Shown: piece after piece, positions 33,442-43,342 of the stretch
Layout: each line of letters starts with the position of its first letter
Numbering within the stretch: the first letter of the stretch is position 1
Source: Tangfeifania diversioriginum
GTDB taxonomy: Bacteria > Bacteroidota > Bacteroidia > Bacteroidales > Prolixibacteraceae
Reading direction: 5' to 3'
Length of the DNA stretch: 64,000 bases
NCBI RefSeq assembly: GCF_900141875.1
Contig: NZ_FQZE01000011.1
Span: 62,001-126,000 of the forward strand
Notes under the pieces: generated by a model
Database searches by the model: none
The model's input: only the letters and a program-made list of their open reading frames with translations
What the model was told of the DNA's origin: nothing
Made by a program: the position numbers and the translations under genes

Positions 33442-34749
33442 ATGGCAACTGAAAAACCTGGCCTTAGCACACGGATAACAAAAAAGATATTTTCTAAACG
33501 ATATCTGGAAAACAAACGATTCAAGCAGGTAATGGCCTTATCAATGGTCAATGTAATTGGTATTCCTTTATCTATTGTTTCCAGTATGATAATAACTCGT
33601 TTTTTAGGGCCAGAATCTTATGGCGACTTCAAATTTTTATTAAATGTTTTTAATTTAGCAGTTGTAATATTTTCATTTGGTTTTTTTCAGGCTGGGAACA
33701 GGGCTTTGGTTTTGAATCATGACTTAATGAAAGGCAAAGAGTATTATGGAGCAATGCTAATAATTCTTAGTATCCTTTTTATTATAATGAGTATTTTTTT
33801 AATAAGTTATGCATTTTTTGATAATAATATTAATGAAAAGGGACTACGAAATACTTTAATATTTATTATCCCATTTTCCTGGATATTTTTATTAGTAGTT
33901 TATTTCGAGGTTTTATTCCAGGCCGATAATAAAATTAAACTGCTTGCCAATTCGAGGTTATACCCTAAACTTGGCTTTTTCATTTCTGTCCTGATAATTT
34001 ATTCATTTTTTCTTAATTATACAGGGAATAAATTGCAAATTATTCTTGGATTTTTCCTAATCACTCAAATTTTAGTATTTATTTATATTATTTATAAAAT
34101 AAATCCATCCTTCAAGAATTTAAATACGAGGATGAGAGAAATTTTTTATTATAATAAAACCTATGGGTTCAATGTTTACCTTGGCAGTCTTTTTTCTGTT
34201 GGCTTTGCTCAGCTGACCGGAATTTTAATTAGCTATTTTGCAAAGGACAATAGTGGGGTGGGCTACTTTTCGCTTGCTGCAACCATCGCATCGCCATTAA
34301 GTTTTATCCCAAATGTAATTGCCACAACCCATTATAAAGATTTTTCAACCAGCAAAAATATTCCCCGAAAGTTAATATGGGTTACCATCCTGATAAGCGC
34401 TTCTGCACTTTTATTGACTCTGTTATTGGTTAGCCCCTTTATCAATATTTTTTACGGGCAGGAGTTTCATCCGGTAATATCGCTTACCTATATTGTTAGT
34501 TTTGGTATTATCCTATCCGGTCTGGCTGATTTTTTTAATCGGTTTCTGGGCGCTCATGGAAAGGGTGGGGCATTGCGAAACAGCTCATTTCTCGTTGGGT
34601 TAAGCACGATGGCATTTAATCTGATCCTAATTCCCCGATTTGGAGAAACAGGCGCTGCCTGTACTCTGTTTTTTTCAGGATTAATCTATTTATCAAGCAT
34701 GAGTTGGTATTATAGAAAGTTGATTATCAGCCTTAAGGACTTTAATTAA
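33442..34749 (+). CDS. wzx: Wzx-type flippase
   Basis: A 435-residue polytopic protein with about 12 to 14 helices and the polysaccharide-flippase start (MALSMVNVIGIPLSIVSSMIITRFLGPESYGDFKFLLNVFNL). It would turn the lipid-linked repeat unit across the inner membrane. Its DNA is very AT-rich. It lies between the export genes and the polymerase, the usual order in Wzx/Wzy loci. Confidence 0.85.
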   Translation: MATEKPGLSTRITKKIFSKRYLENKRFKQVMALSMVNVIGIPLSIVSSMIITRFLGPESYGDFKFLLNVFNLAVVIFSFGFFQAGNRALVLNHDLMKGKEYYGAMLIILSILFIIMSIFLISYAFFDNNINEKGLRNTLIFIIPFSWIFLLVVYFEVLFQADNKIKLLANSRLYPKLGFFISVLIIYSFFLNYTGNKLQIILGFFLITQILVFIYIIYKINPSFKNLNTRMREIFYYNKTYGFNVYLGSLFSVGFAQLTGILISYFAKDNSGVGYFSLAATIASPLSFIPNVIATTHYKDFSTSKNIPRKLIWVTILISASALLLTLLLVSPFINIFYGQEFHPVISLTYIVSFGIILSGLADFFNRFLGAHGKGGALRNSSFLVGLSTMAFNLILIPRFGETGAACTLFFSGLIYLSSMSWYYRKLIISLKDFN

Positions 34750-34852
34750 ATTTGAATAAAGACTTGAAAGGAAAAATTAGTAATATTTTTAACATTTAAA
34801 AAGTTTATCAGTTTAAGGATAAATAAATAACTCTTTTTATTAAAAATTATTG

Positions 34853-36244
34853 ATGAATCAACGGTTCATTGTAGAAAATCAAAAAAATATAAAAGTGTTA
34901 CAAGTATTTTCACAAAATACCTTTTATGACAGTTTCGAAAAAAAAATAGGTTTTTTTGAATATTTCTTTGTTTTGGTCTTAATCTTTTATGCCGGATATT
35001 CCAACACTTTTGTTCGTGAAGCTGCTTCAATCAAGGGTAATTTCATTGGTTATGTAATTCCGGTTGGGTTAAGCGTTGTTTTGGCAATTAAATGGAAAAT
35101 ATGGCCCGACAAACGGTTTTATTTCCTGATATTAGGTCTTGCAATCTATTTCTTGGCCATTTCATTAAAGTACAGTCAGATACGGATTACCATTTTTTTG
35201 GATTATTTTACTTTGTTCGTGATTGTTTATGTGTGTTATAAAGTTTTGAAATTTAATTTTTTACGGATTTATGAATACTGGCTGTTTTATTTGGCAATAG
35301 TGGGATTGATCTTTTGGAGCATTCAATTCGGTTTGGGAGGAGATTCACTTTTTAGCATATTTAGTAAGATCCCGGGCGTAAATTCATTTTCTTTTGTTTC
35401 TGGTGGGGGATTAAATGCCATTGTTTATTCTGTGCAGCCTTTTGATTATAACCTGCGAAATAATTTAGGTTCGGGCATCCCCAGAAATTGTGGTTATGCC
35501 TGGGAGCCGGGAGCATTTGCGGTTTATCTCAGCCTGGCCATATTTATCAATCTTTTTATTACAAAAACCGATAAAAACAGCAACACCCGGTTATGGGTAT
35601 TATTGGCTGCACTTTTTACCACGCAATCAACCACCGGTTTTGCCATGTTACTGATCATATTGCTGCATTATTATTATAATAATAATGTCAAAATTATCTT
35701 AATGGTTTTTCCTGTTGTTCTTATTGGAGCTTATTTAATTCTTTCCTTACCCTTTATGGCCGATAAAATAGTGGAATTAAGTGATGATAGTACTAATATG
35801 GAAATGACCATATTGAGAAGTATTAATAGTGAAGAGCAAATCCATCCACAGCGCTTTGAATCTTTTATGATTGCATTTGAGGATTTCAAAAAAAATCCGA
35901 TGCTGGGTATTATGGGCGGAGGGCCGGAAGCAAGCTGGACAGCTAAAATTGGAGCAAATATCTCTGTGATTTCCGGAATTGGTAATTTGTTGGCACAGAG
36001 TGGGTTGGCGGGGTTTGTTTTTTTTATCTTATTGACTATAAAAAGTTCTTTTTTCCTCTCGGAGCACTATAAATATAGGGGTAAGTTTTTATTGTTCTTT
36101 TTGATTTTATTTATTTCAATAAGTTATTCAATATTACTTTTACCTCTAATTAGCTGCTTTTGGATGTTTGGAAATTTTGAGTCACAAAGAAGATATAAAA
36201 CAAATAACAAGATTGTGCTTTTTAATAAAAGCGCTAATTTGTAA
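34853..36244 (+). CDS. wzy: O-antigen ligase/Wzy-like polymerase
   Basis: A 463-residue membrane protein with around 11 helices. The large periplasmic loop region holds NLGSGIPRNCGYAWEPGAFAVYLSLAIFINL, where RxxGxxWEPGxFA is a hallmark of O-antigen polymerase/ligase-like proteins. A second loop has GIMGGGPEASWTAKIGANISVISGIGNLLAQSGLAG. It would join repeat units in the periplasm. The ATG at 34853 is used (a TTG directly before it is in frame). Confidence 0.8.
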   Translation: MNQRFIVENQKNIKVLQVFSQNTFYDSFEKKIGFFEYFFVLVLIFYAGYSNTFVREAASIKGNFIGYVIPVGLSVVLAIKWKIWPDKRFYFLILGLAIYFLAISLKYSQIRITIFLDYFTLFVIVYVCYKVLKFNFLRIYEYWLFYLAIVGLIFWSIQFGLGGDSLFSIFSKIPGVNSFSFVSGGGLNAIVYSVQPFDYNLRNNLGSGIPRNCGYAWEPGAFAVYLSLAIFINLFITKTDKNSNTRLWVLLAALFTTQSTTGFAMLLIILLHYYYNNNVKIILMVFPVVLIGAYLILSLPFMADKIVELSDDSTNMEMTILRSINSEEQIHPQRFESFMIAFEDFKKNPMLGIMGGGPEASWTAKIGANISVISGIGNLLAQSGLAGFVFFILLTIKSSFFLSEHYKYRGKFLLFFLILFISISYSILLLPLISCFWMFGNFESQRRYKTNNKIVLFNKSANL

Positions 36245-36507
36245 ACCTTTTGTTGGAAATCGCCGATCTTTAATAAGCGACCAGAATAATGTATTTTAAT
36301 AATCCATTGGGTGAAAATATAATAAGACATTCTTTGTATTTTATTTTATAAAAATTAAAAGAAAGTTGTGGGACACAATTTATATTAAACCCTACTTGAT
36401 TTAAAACATATCAGAAGTTAAAATCAAAAGAACTTTTATCTTTTACATTTAATTTAAGTGAACTTTAAAAAAAGATCAATAATAGGAATTGAAAAAATAA
36501 TAATGAA

Positions 36508-37656
36508 ATGAAGATTTTAATCACAGGAGGTGCTGGATTTATCGGATCGTATTTTACAAATCTTTTATATGAAGAAGGGCATGAAGTTTTTATTATTGAC
36601 AATCTCAATCCACAAATACATGGGCAATTCAAATATGATTCTTTTTTATATAAAAGTATTTTAAATAAGGCTGAATTCATCGAGGAAGATATTTTAGAAA
36701 GTAAGTATTTGAATACTATTGTAAATAAAGTTGACTATGTTGTCCATCTAGCAGCGGAAACAGGAACAGGACAATCTATGTATGATATTTCGAACTGTGT
36801 AAAAACTAATTCATTTGGAACAGCAGTTTTACTTGAAAGTATAATTAAAAATAGGAGTAATATTAAAAAATTTATTTTAGCATCTTCCCGAGCAGTATAT
36901 GGAGAAGGCAAATATTACTGTATCGAACATGGAAATGTTTATCCGGATGCTCGTAAAATTGAAGACATGCAAAAGGGACAATTTGAATGTAAATGTCCAT
37001 TTTGCGACAGGGAGGTTTCATCTTTAGCAACAGACGAAAAAAGTGCGATATCTCCAAAATCAATTTATGGAATTACAAAATTTAATCAGGAACAATTGGT
37101 AAAAACATTATGTGAAAGCATTAATCTACCTTATACGATTTTCCGATTTCAGAACGTATATGGAAAGGGACAGTCAGTTAATAATCCATACACTGGCATT
37201 TTAGCAATATTTTCAAAATTACTTTTGGAAAACAAAGAGATAAATGTTTTTGAAGATGGTTTGGAGTCAAGAGACTTTATACATGTTAATGACATAGTTA
37301 ATGCTATTTATTATGATTTACTAATTAATAAAAAAAATAAAATTTATAATGTCGGTACGGGGCAAAAAACGACAGTCCTTGAAATCGTTAATTTAATTTT
37401 TAAAAATATACAGAGTAACGCAGGTTATCAAGTCACAGGTTCTTTCAGAGCAGGTGATATCAGGCATAACTTTGCTGACATTCAGGCTATACAAAAAGAT
37501 TTAAACTTTAAACCTGCAATTAAATTAGAAGAAGGAATTTGTAGTTTAATAGATTGGATCATTATTTCAAATGAAGCAGAAATTTTTAAAAAATATGAAA
37601 AGAGTTTAGAAGAGATGAAAAATTTCAACTTGTATTTTGAACATAACGTGAAGTAG
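36508..37656 (+). CDS. NAD-dependent epimerase, dTDP-rhamnose 4-epimerase-like
   Basis: A 382-residue extended SDR. It has the NAD motif ITGGAGFIGSYF (residues 5-16), LASSRAVYGEG for the Ser, and YGITK for the catalytic Tyr-Lys. Between them is an insert with Cys in YYCIEHG and FECKCPFC, a likely zinc-binding knuckle. This insert and the SSRAVYGEG motif fit proteins described as dTDP-L-rhamnose 4-epimerases, which make dTDP-6-deoxy-L-talose. No rmlABCD genes are in the window, so the donor would have to come from elsewhere. It is very AT-rich. Confidence 0.65.
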   Translation: MKILITGGAGFIGSYFTNLLYEEGHEVFIIDNLNPQIHGQFKYDSFLYKSILNKAEFIEEDILESKYLNTIVNKVDYVVHLAAETGTGQSMYDISNCVKTNSFGTAVLLESIIKNRSNIKKFILASSRAVYGEGKYYCIEHGNVYPDARKIEDMQKGQFECKCPFCDREVSSLATDEKSAISPKSIYGITKFNQEQLVKTLCESINLPYTIFRFQNVYGKGQSVNNPYTGILAIFSKLLLENKEINVFEDGLESRDFIHVNDIVNAIYYDLLINKKNKIYNVGTGQKTTVLEIVNLIFKNIQSNAGYQVTGSFRAGDIRHNFADIQAIQKDLNFKPAIKLEEGICSLIDWIIISNEAEIFKKYEKSLEEMKNFNLYFEHNVK

Positions 37657-37741
37657 TTCAAACTACAGAAAAGCAATCATAATATTTAATATAAATTTTT
37701 ACATTTTTTTTGAAAATATTAACTTTAAATATTAATCCACA

Positions 37742-38716
37742 ATGAATTTAACCAAAGCAAATATTTTATATTTTGATGCAAACAAAACCATTTATACAAG
37801 AGGTATTAAAGAAGCATTTGAAAGAAGTTGCAATTCAGTCGATTTCTTCTCCTATGATGAGTTTAATAGAAAAGGAATTATTGGAAAGGTAGATCATTCC
37901 TCCTATACTAAAGAACGTGAAAGTAAGATAAATGAAATGTTTAACTATATCAAAAAAAGAAGTTACGATATCATTTTGATAAAAGCTCCTTTTATGATCG
38001 AACATGAATTTTTCCAAAGACTTATTTTTCACTTCCCAAACGCAACTAAAATTAATTATAACTGGAGTTCTGTTGAAAAATTTGATTTTCTTCCGTATAA
38101 AAAATATTTTGATATAATTTATTCCTTTGACATTAAAGATTGTGAAAAGTATGAGCTTAATTATCACCCACTTTTTTATTTGCCTGAGTTTAAAAAAATA
38201 GGATTAAATCATCCTAAGAAATTTGATATTTCATTTATAGGTACATACTTTAACAAAGGTAGATATGAATTTTTTCAGGACTTTATTAAGCTATTAAATA
38301 ATAAAAATAAAAAAGTAAAACACAAGTTTTATTTCTATTCACCTAACAAAAAAAAGAATCTCAAATTGTTATTTAAAAACCCATCAACATTTAAATATAT
38401 AGGTTCAAATTTTCTGCCCTTAAATTCAGTAGTAGAAATTATGAGTAATTCAGTGTCGATGATTGATTATCCAATGGATATTCAAACAGGTTTAACCATG
38501 CGCACATTTGAAACTATCGCAGCTGGCTTACTTCTTATTACAACCAATGAATATATTAAAAGAGAACCTTTCTATGATTCGGAAAGGATAAAAATAATTA
38601 AACCAGATTTAAGTGATTTTGATTTTGATTTTATTCATTCTTATATACCAAGTTGGGACCCTTCTTTTGAAAAATATTCAATAGATAATTGGATTAAAAA
38701 CATTACTGATTTGTAG
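37742..38716 (+). CDS. CgeB-like glycosyltransferase
   Basis: A 324-residue soluble protein. Its C-terminal half has the layout of CgeB-like/GT1-type enzymes: KFDISFIGTYFNKGRYEFFQDF, then SMIDYPMDIQTGLTMRTFETIAAGLLLITTN, where the conserved Glu of the E-x7-E-type motif lies. The N-terminal half is Lys/Phe/Asn-rich and not informative. I infer a glycosyltransferase that adds one sugar of the repeat unit. It is very AT-rich. Confidence 0.65.
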   Translation: MNLTKANILYFDANKTIYTRGIKEAFERSCNSVDFFSYDEFNRKGIIGKVDHSSYTKERESKINEMFNYIKKRSYDIILIKAPFMIEHEFFQRLIFHFPNATKINYNWSSVEKFDFLPYKKYFDIIYSFDIKDCEKYELNYHPLFYLPEFKKIGLNHPKKFDISFIGTYFNKGRYEFFQDFIKLLNNKNKKVKHKFYFYSPNKKKNLKLLFKNPSTFKYIGSNFLPLNSVVEIMSNSVSMIDYPMDIQTGLTMRTFETIAAGLLLITTNEYIKREPFYDSERIKIIKPDLSDFDFDFIHSYIPSWDPSFEKYSIDNWIKNITDL

Positions 38717-38833
38717 ATAAACCTTTTTTATGGAAGTCTGGTTTGGCATGGATTTAAATTCTTTAAGAAAATATATTCTTTAAGAAAATTTCACGAATTA
38801 CAATTTAGAATTATTTTAAGTAATCATGTATTT

Positions 38834-39847
38834 ATGGACGAGAAAGAATCAATACTGTTTTTAGGAGATGTGGTCCCACACAAACTATTTAAGTTTATAA
38901 ATCATTATCCAACAGTAATCAATTTGGAATGCCCGATAACAATGGTTGGCAACCCGGTTCCGGGGAAAATAAATCTAAATGCCAGTGAAAATCATTTAAA
39001 CACTATCTTTAATGGTAAATTAATCAGTGTAAGTTTAGGAAATAACCACATTCTGGATTATGGGAAAAAAGGGTTGGAGTCAACTTTAAATGAACTTGAA
39101 AAATATAGGATCAGTTGGTTCGGCTTAAACTTAAAAGCAGAAGATAATTATCAACCCTTAATACTTGAAATTAATCAAAATAAATTTGCTTTTCTATCTG
39201 CAGTATGCCCGTCAACTTCTCCTGTTATTGATATAGAAAATGGCATTCATTTGGATACTCTGGATATAAAAGAATTGATTGACAGTATTATTGAATTAAG
39301 AAAGTCAGTAAACAGAATAGTCATCTATATACATTGGGGGGCGGAAGAATCTTCTTATCCTTTAAAAGAGGAAATTGTAAAAGCCAGGAAATTAATTGAT
39401 GCAGGGGCAGATATAATTATTGGGACCCATGCCCATGCACCTCAGCCGATCGAAAAATATAAAAATGGAATCATCGCATACAATTTAGGAAACTTTATTA
39501 TGCCAGCATTGAAAAATATTCCAACGTATTATGATGAAAGAGGCAATCCTCAATCATCTTATAATAAAAATCTGATGTTATGGAACAGAATATCCTGGGG
39601 AGCATTAATTGATATGAATAGCATGGAATTTAAAGTTAAGAAATACATTTTTATCTTTGACCGGGTTTTTGAATTACCCTTTACCCCGCTCGACAAATAC
39701 ATTCAATTAAGACAAAATCTGGATCATGATAAATATGAACAGATTATACAGAAGCACCTCAAAAAAAGGAAAATTTACAGAAGAATAAGAGACTATATTA
39801 ACAATCCACACATTCCAAATTTAGTAAAAAACATGGTATGGAAGTAG
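38834..39847 (+). CDS. CapA-family metallophosphatase-like protein
   Basis: A 337-residue protein of the CapA (poly-gamma-glutamate capsule) family, with a calcineurin-like fold. Motifs are ILFLGDVVP (metal Asp), NLECPIT, SLGNNHILDYGKKG, IYIHWGAEE and IIGTHAHAPQPIEKYKNGIIAYNLGNF. CapA proteins belong to poly-gamma-glutamate systems and are also found in polysaccharide loci, where their job is not settled. No signal peptide or helix is seen, unlike classical CapA. The last 10 bases overlap the ATP-grasp gene, so the two are coupled. Confidence 0.82.
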   Translation: MDEKESILFLGDVVPHKLFKFINHYPTVINLECPITMVGNPVPGKINLNASENHLNTIFNGKLISVSLGNNHILDYGKKGLESTLNELEKYRISWFGLNLKAEDNYQPLILEINQNKFAFLSAVCPSTSPVIDIENGIHLDTLDIKELIDSIIELRKSVNRIVIYIHWGAEESSYPLKEEIVKARKLIDAGADIIIGTHAHAPQPIEKYKNGIIAYNLGNFIMPALKNIPTYYDERGNPQSSYNKNLMLWNRISWGALIDMNSMEFKVKKYIFIFDRVFELPFTPLDKYIQLRQNLDHDKYEQIIQKHLKKRKIYRRIRDYINNPHIPNLVKNMVWK

Positions 39848-40875
39848 GTCTTCTTTTAAATTCAAATAATCGGTTATGTCCTTACAGTGAGAGATATAAG
39901 GAAATACTGGATGAAAATAATATACATTTTAAACTAATTGATCCTAATTCTTATACATTATTTGATGAACTGCAATCATGTTCGCATTTATTATTTCATC
40001 ATACTCAGGGCGATACAGATATGTTGATTTATGAATCATTATTTTATATTGCACAGAATGTATTTAACATTAAATGCTATCCAAATTTTGAAACTTACTG
40101 GTCATATGAAAACAAAATAAAAGAGTACTATCTGTTAAAAAGTCATGGTTTCCCAATCATTGATTCTCAGGTATTCTGGAATAATAATCACGCTTATAAT
40201 TTTCTGAATGAAACAGAATTTCCAATCATTGCGAAATTGTCAAAAGGAGCAAGTTCAAGCAATGTGGTTATTTTAAATTCTTTTGGCGAAGGGAAAAAAA
40301 TTATTGATCAGGTTTTTAATGATGGCGTTAAGGTAAGAGGCTTACAGAATCGTTCGAATTTAACGTCCATATCCAATGTGGGTTATTTTAATTATGGAAA
40401 AGCAACTTTAAAATCAATTTTATTAAAACTTAATCTGATAAAAGAAAAAATTGAATATCCGGAATGGCAGATACAAAAAGACTCGATTTTGTTTCAGAAA
40501 TATTTGCCAAATAATACTTTTGATACCAGAATAACGATTATTGGGGACAGGGCATTTGCATTCAGAAGATTTGTAAGAGAAAATGATTTCAGAGCCTCTG
40601 GTAGTGGTAAAATTGATGTCAATCCCGATAAGATAGATATCCGCTGTATCGAAATTGCATTCTCTGTTTCAAAAAAGCTTAATTTTAATACGATGGCTTA
40701 TGATTTCATATATGATGAAGAAAAAGAACCATGGATTAATGAAATCAGCTATTGTTTTGTGGATTCAGCTGTTCAAAGTTGTCCCGGCCACTGGGATGAA
40801 AAATTAAACTGGCACAAAGGTCAATGTTGGCCCCAAAAATGTCAACTAGAAGATTTTCTTGAATTAAATATTTAA
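39838..40875 (+). CDS. ATP-grasp ligase
   Basis: A 345-residue RimK-like ATP-grasp enzyme. It has FPIIAKLSKGASSSNVVIL (ATP-binding Lys), IQKDSILFQKYLPNNTFDTRITIIGDRAFAFRRFVRENDFRASGSG, and the closing YDFIYDEEKEPWINEISYCFVDSA with metal-binding Glu and Asn. Such enzymes form amide bonds between a carboxylate and an amine. Its overlap with the CapA-like gene suggests they work on one product, perhaps attaching an amino acid to a uronic acid. That is inference. Confidence 0.78.
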   Translation: MEVGLLLNSNNRLCPYSERYKEILDENNIHFKLIDPNSYTLFDELQSCSHLLFHHTQGDTDMLIYESLFYIAQNVFNIKCYPNFETYWSYENKIKEYYLLKSHGFPIIDSQVFWNNNHAYNFLNETEFPIIAKLSKGASSSNVVILNSFGEGKKIIDQVFNDGVKVRGLQNRSNLTSISNVGYFNYGKATLKSILLKLNLIKEKIEYPEWQIQKDSILFQKYLPNNTFDTRITIIGDRAFAFRRFVRENDFRASGSGKIDVNPDKIDIRCIEIAFSVSKKLNFNTMAYDFIYDEEKEPWINEISYCFVDSAVQSCPGHWDEKLNWHKGQCWPQKCQLEDFLELNI

Positions 40876-40968
40876 ACAAGTAACGACTAGTTTGCATGTC
40901 ATCTATATAATGAAGGGACAGCAATATTATTTCAATTCAAGTAATAAGAAAAACGAGCATTTTAAATA

Positions 40969-42108
40969 ATGAAAATTTGTTTTTGGGGAGATATAGCAAG
41001 TGCGCTTAATGGAAATACTTCTGGGGGAGGTGAGTTGCAGTTGGCATTACTGGCCAAAGCACTGGTAAAAGGCGGGCATGAAGTAGTTATTTTAGATTCT
41101 GATACATCAACAGATTTTATTACCACAGATGGAATAAAGGTCATTAAAATAAAAGGCTGGAATTCCGGTTTGCCTTTTATCAGGGCTTTTACTCATCGTT
41201 TGCCAAAATTATATAACTCCTTAAAAAAACAGCAAGCAGATGTTTATTATTGTCGCATCCGCGATTTCAGGCATCTTCTGGCCTTTTGGGCAGCTCGAAA
41301 GGTAAAGGCAAAATTCATATTAGGAATTGCATCCGACCTTGATGTGTCGAATTTCAGTAAAAGAATTAAATATTTTTATTTGGTAAATCGTTTGAGCTTA
41401 TGGGTAATGTTCAATGGTTTGCTGACTGAGATAATATATCCTTTGCTTTTAAGAAAAGCAGATCTTGTTTTGGTTCAACATTCCGGGCAAAGAAATATTT
41501 TACTTCAAAAGAGTATTAAATCGCAGGTCTTTTCAAACATTTTTGAACAGATTGAAATCCAATTAAAGCAAGATCAAGTGCCGGATCATTTTGTTTATGT
41601 AGGAAGCCTTGATAAAAGAAAAGGAATTGTGGATTTTTATGAAATGGTGAAGAAATCGCCTGCCTACAAGTATAAAGTGATTGGATCGCCCCGCGATAAG
41701 ACCGCCTTACGGATTTATCAAAAACTTAAAAAATTTCGGAATGTATCTCTTTTAGGAAAGTTAACTCAACCGGAGACATTACATCATATTGCAAGTTCAA
41801 AAGCACTTATAAGTACCTCTCCCATGGAAGGATTTCCCAATGTGTTTGTAGAAGCATGGGCTTGCGGGATACCGGTATTATCACTTTATGTCGATCCGGG
41901 GGGTATTATTAAAAGGGAAAAATTAGGTTTTGCAGCGGATGGTGATATTGATAGAATGATAAAAGCAATGAATCGTCTCGGAAATCAAAATGGTTTAGAG
42001 AAAAGAGCTAAAACATACGTGAAAGAATTTCATACTTTAACAGAGAATAAAATAGCCGAAATCAGCAGTCTGTTTTATGAAGTTAAAGAGAATAGTGTAA
42101 ATGTTTGA
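40969..42108 (+). CDS. Glycosyltransferase family 4
   Basis: A 379-residue GT-B enzyme. The N-terminal half has the acceptor motif MKICFWGDIASALNGNTSGGGELQLALLAKAL. The C-terminal half has FVYVGSLDKRKGI and the donor-binding EGFPNVFVEAWACGIPVLSL (the E-x7-E motif of GT4). It is predicted to add a sugar on the cytoplasmic face. Base composition is less AT-rich than the genes before it. Confidence 0.87.
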   Translation: MKICFWGDIASALNGNTSGGGELQLALLAKALVKGGHEVVILDSDTSTDFITTDGIKVIKIKGWNSGLPFIRAFTHRLPKLYNSLKKQQADVYYCRIRDFRHLLAFWAARKVKAKFILGIASDLDVSNFSKRIKYFYLVNRLSLWVMFNGLLTEIIYPLLLRKADLVLVQHSGQRNILLQKSIKSQVFSNIFEQIEIQLKQDQVPDHFVYVGSLDKRKGIVDFYEMVKKSPAYKYKVIGSPRDKTALRIYQKLKKFRNVSLLGKLTQPETLHHIASSKALISTSPMEGFPNVFVEAWACGIPVLSLYVDPGGIIKREKLGFAADGDIDRMIKAMNRLGNQNGLEKRAKTYVKEFHTLTENKIAEISSLFYEVKENSVNV

Positions 42109-42133
42109 TAATATTTGATTTAATTGAATTAAG

Positions 42134-43069
42134 ATGAGTGGTTTAGTGAGTGACTTAAAAGATATAGTATCATCACAATTTCAGAAATTATATTTTAAGA
42201 AATGGACAATCGGAATTTTCCGCGATAATATTGATAATATAATCAAAAATAAATCCTTTGATCCCGACATTTACTGGCTAAATTTAAAATCTCTGGCTAA
42301 ATTTGATGCAGACCCCTTCTTTTTGGAGTCAAATGATGGAAGCATTAGTGTTATTTTCGAGGAATATCTGTACAAAAACAATTATGGTAATATTTCCATG
42401 ATGTCACTTGATCATGACTTCAAAGAAATAAATCGAAAAACAGTTTTAGACATCAAAAGTCACCTTTCATATCCCTTTGTTTATAAGGAGAATAACAAGG
42501 TATATGTTTTTCCGGAATCAAAACAATCGGGCAGTTTGTCGTGTTATGAATATGTTTCAGAAAAGAAATCCCTTGTATTTATAAAAATAATGTTGGATTT
42601 ACCTTTGCTTGATTCCACGATTATAAAGCACAACGGTAAATACTATATTTTTGGGACCACAAGCAAAAACGACAATGAATATTATTTACATCTCTTTTTC
42701 TCAGACAGTTTATTGGGTACATACATTGCTCACCCCAATAATCCGGTGAAAGAAGGACTAAACGGAACCCGGTCAGCAGGTAACTTTATCAGGGTGGATG
42801 GAGTTTTGTACCGACCTGCCCAAAACTGCGAAGAGCAATATGGCAAATCAATAACGATTCAAAAAGTTACAGAATTAAGTGAAACCAAATTTGTTGAGGA
42901 AACATATATGGATATTTGCATCAATAAGATAAAGAATAAAAATATTCATACCATCCATACCATCAATATCATGGATAATATCATTGCAGTTGATGGAATG
43001 CATTGGACATTCCGACCAGTATTTCAGATCAGGGAAATCATTAAACGAAAACTCAGTCTTTATTTTTAA
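42134..43069 (+). CDS. GINT1-N-like beta-propeller protein
   Basis: A 311-residue protein. FDADPFFLESNDGSISVIFEEYL, GNISMMSLD, HLSYPFVYKENNKVYVFPES and LLDSTIIKHNGKYYIFGTTS are repeated blades of a five-bladed propeller. They resemble the N-terminal domain of plant glucosamine inositolphosphorylceramide transferase 1 and its bacterial relatives, which often lie next to formyl- or glycosyltransferases. No glycosyltransferase domain follows here. It may bind or act on a nucleotide sugar. The 273-bp gap after it is AT-rich and I see nothing in it. Confidence 0.65.
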   Translation: MSGLVSDLKDIVSSQFQKLYFKKWTIGIFRDNIDNIIKNKSFDPDIYWLNLKSLAKFDADPFFLESNDGSISVIFEEYLYKNNYGNISMMSLDHDFKEINRKTVLDIKSHLSYPFVYKENNKVYVFPESKQSGSLSCYEYVSEKKSLVFIKIMLDLPLLDSTIIKHNGKYYIFGTTSKNDNEYYLHLFFSDSLLGTYIAHPNNPVKEGLNGTRSAGNFIRVDGVLYRPAQNCEEQYGKSITIQKVTELSETKFVEETYMDICINKIKNKNIHTIHTINIMDNIIAVDGMHWTFRPVFQIREIIKRKLSLYF

Positions 43070-43342
43070 GACTGATTCAGTCATAAGTTTTTAACATTGA
43101 AGATTATAATATTTGTAATCGATTATACCAATATTCAAAATGACCTTTATTTTCCAAAAAAAACTTAATTAGTTGATAGTAGGTGAACTGGATATCAATA
43201 ATCAGCCTTTAATTTTATGATATATTCATGGTAATATTTATATAGTAACTGATTATTTAATCATCATTTTAAGCAATTATTACAGAATTTAATTTTTTTT
43301 ATCAAAAAGTTGGATGCCTAGTATTTTACTTAAAAACTCAAT

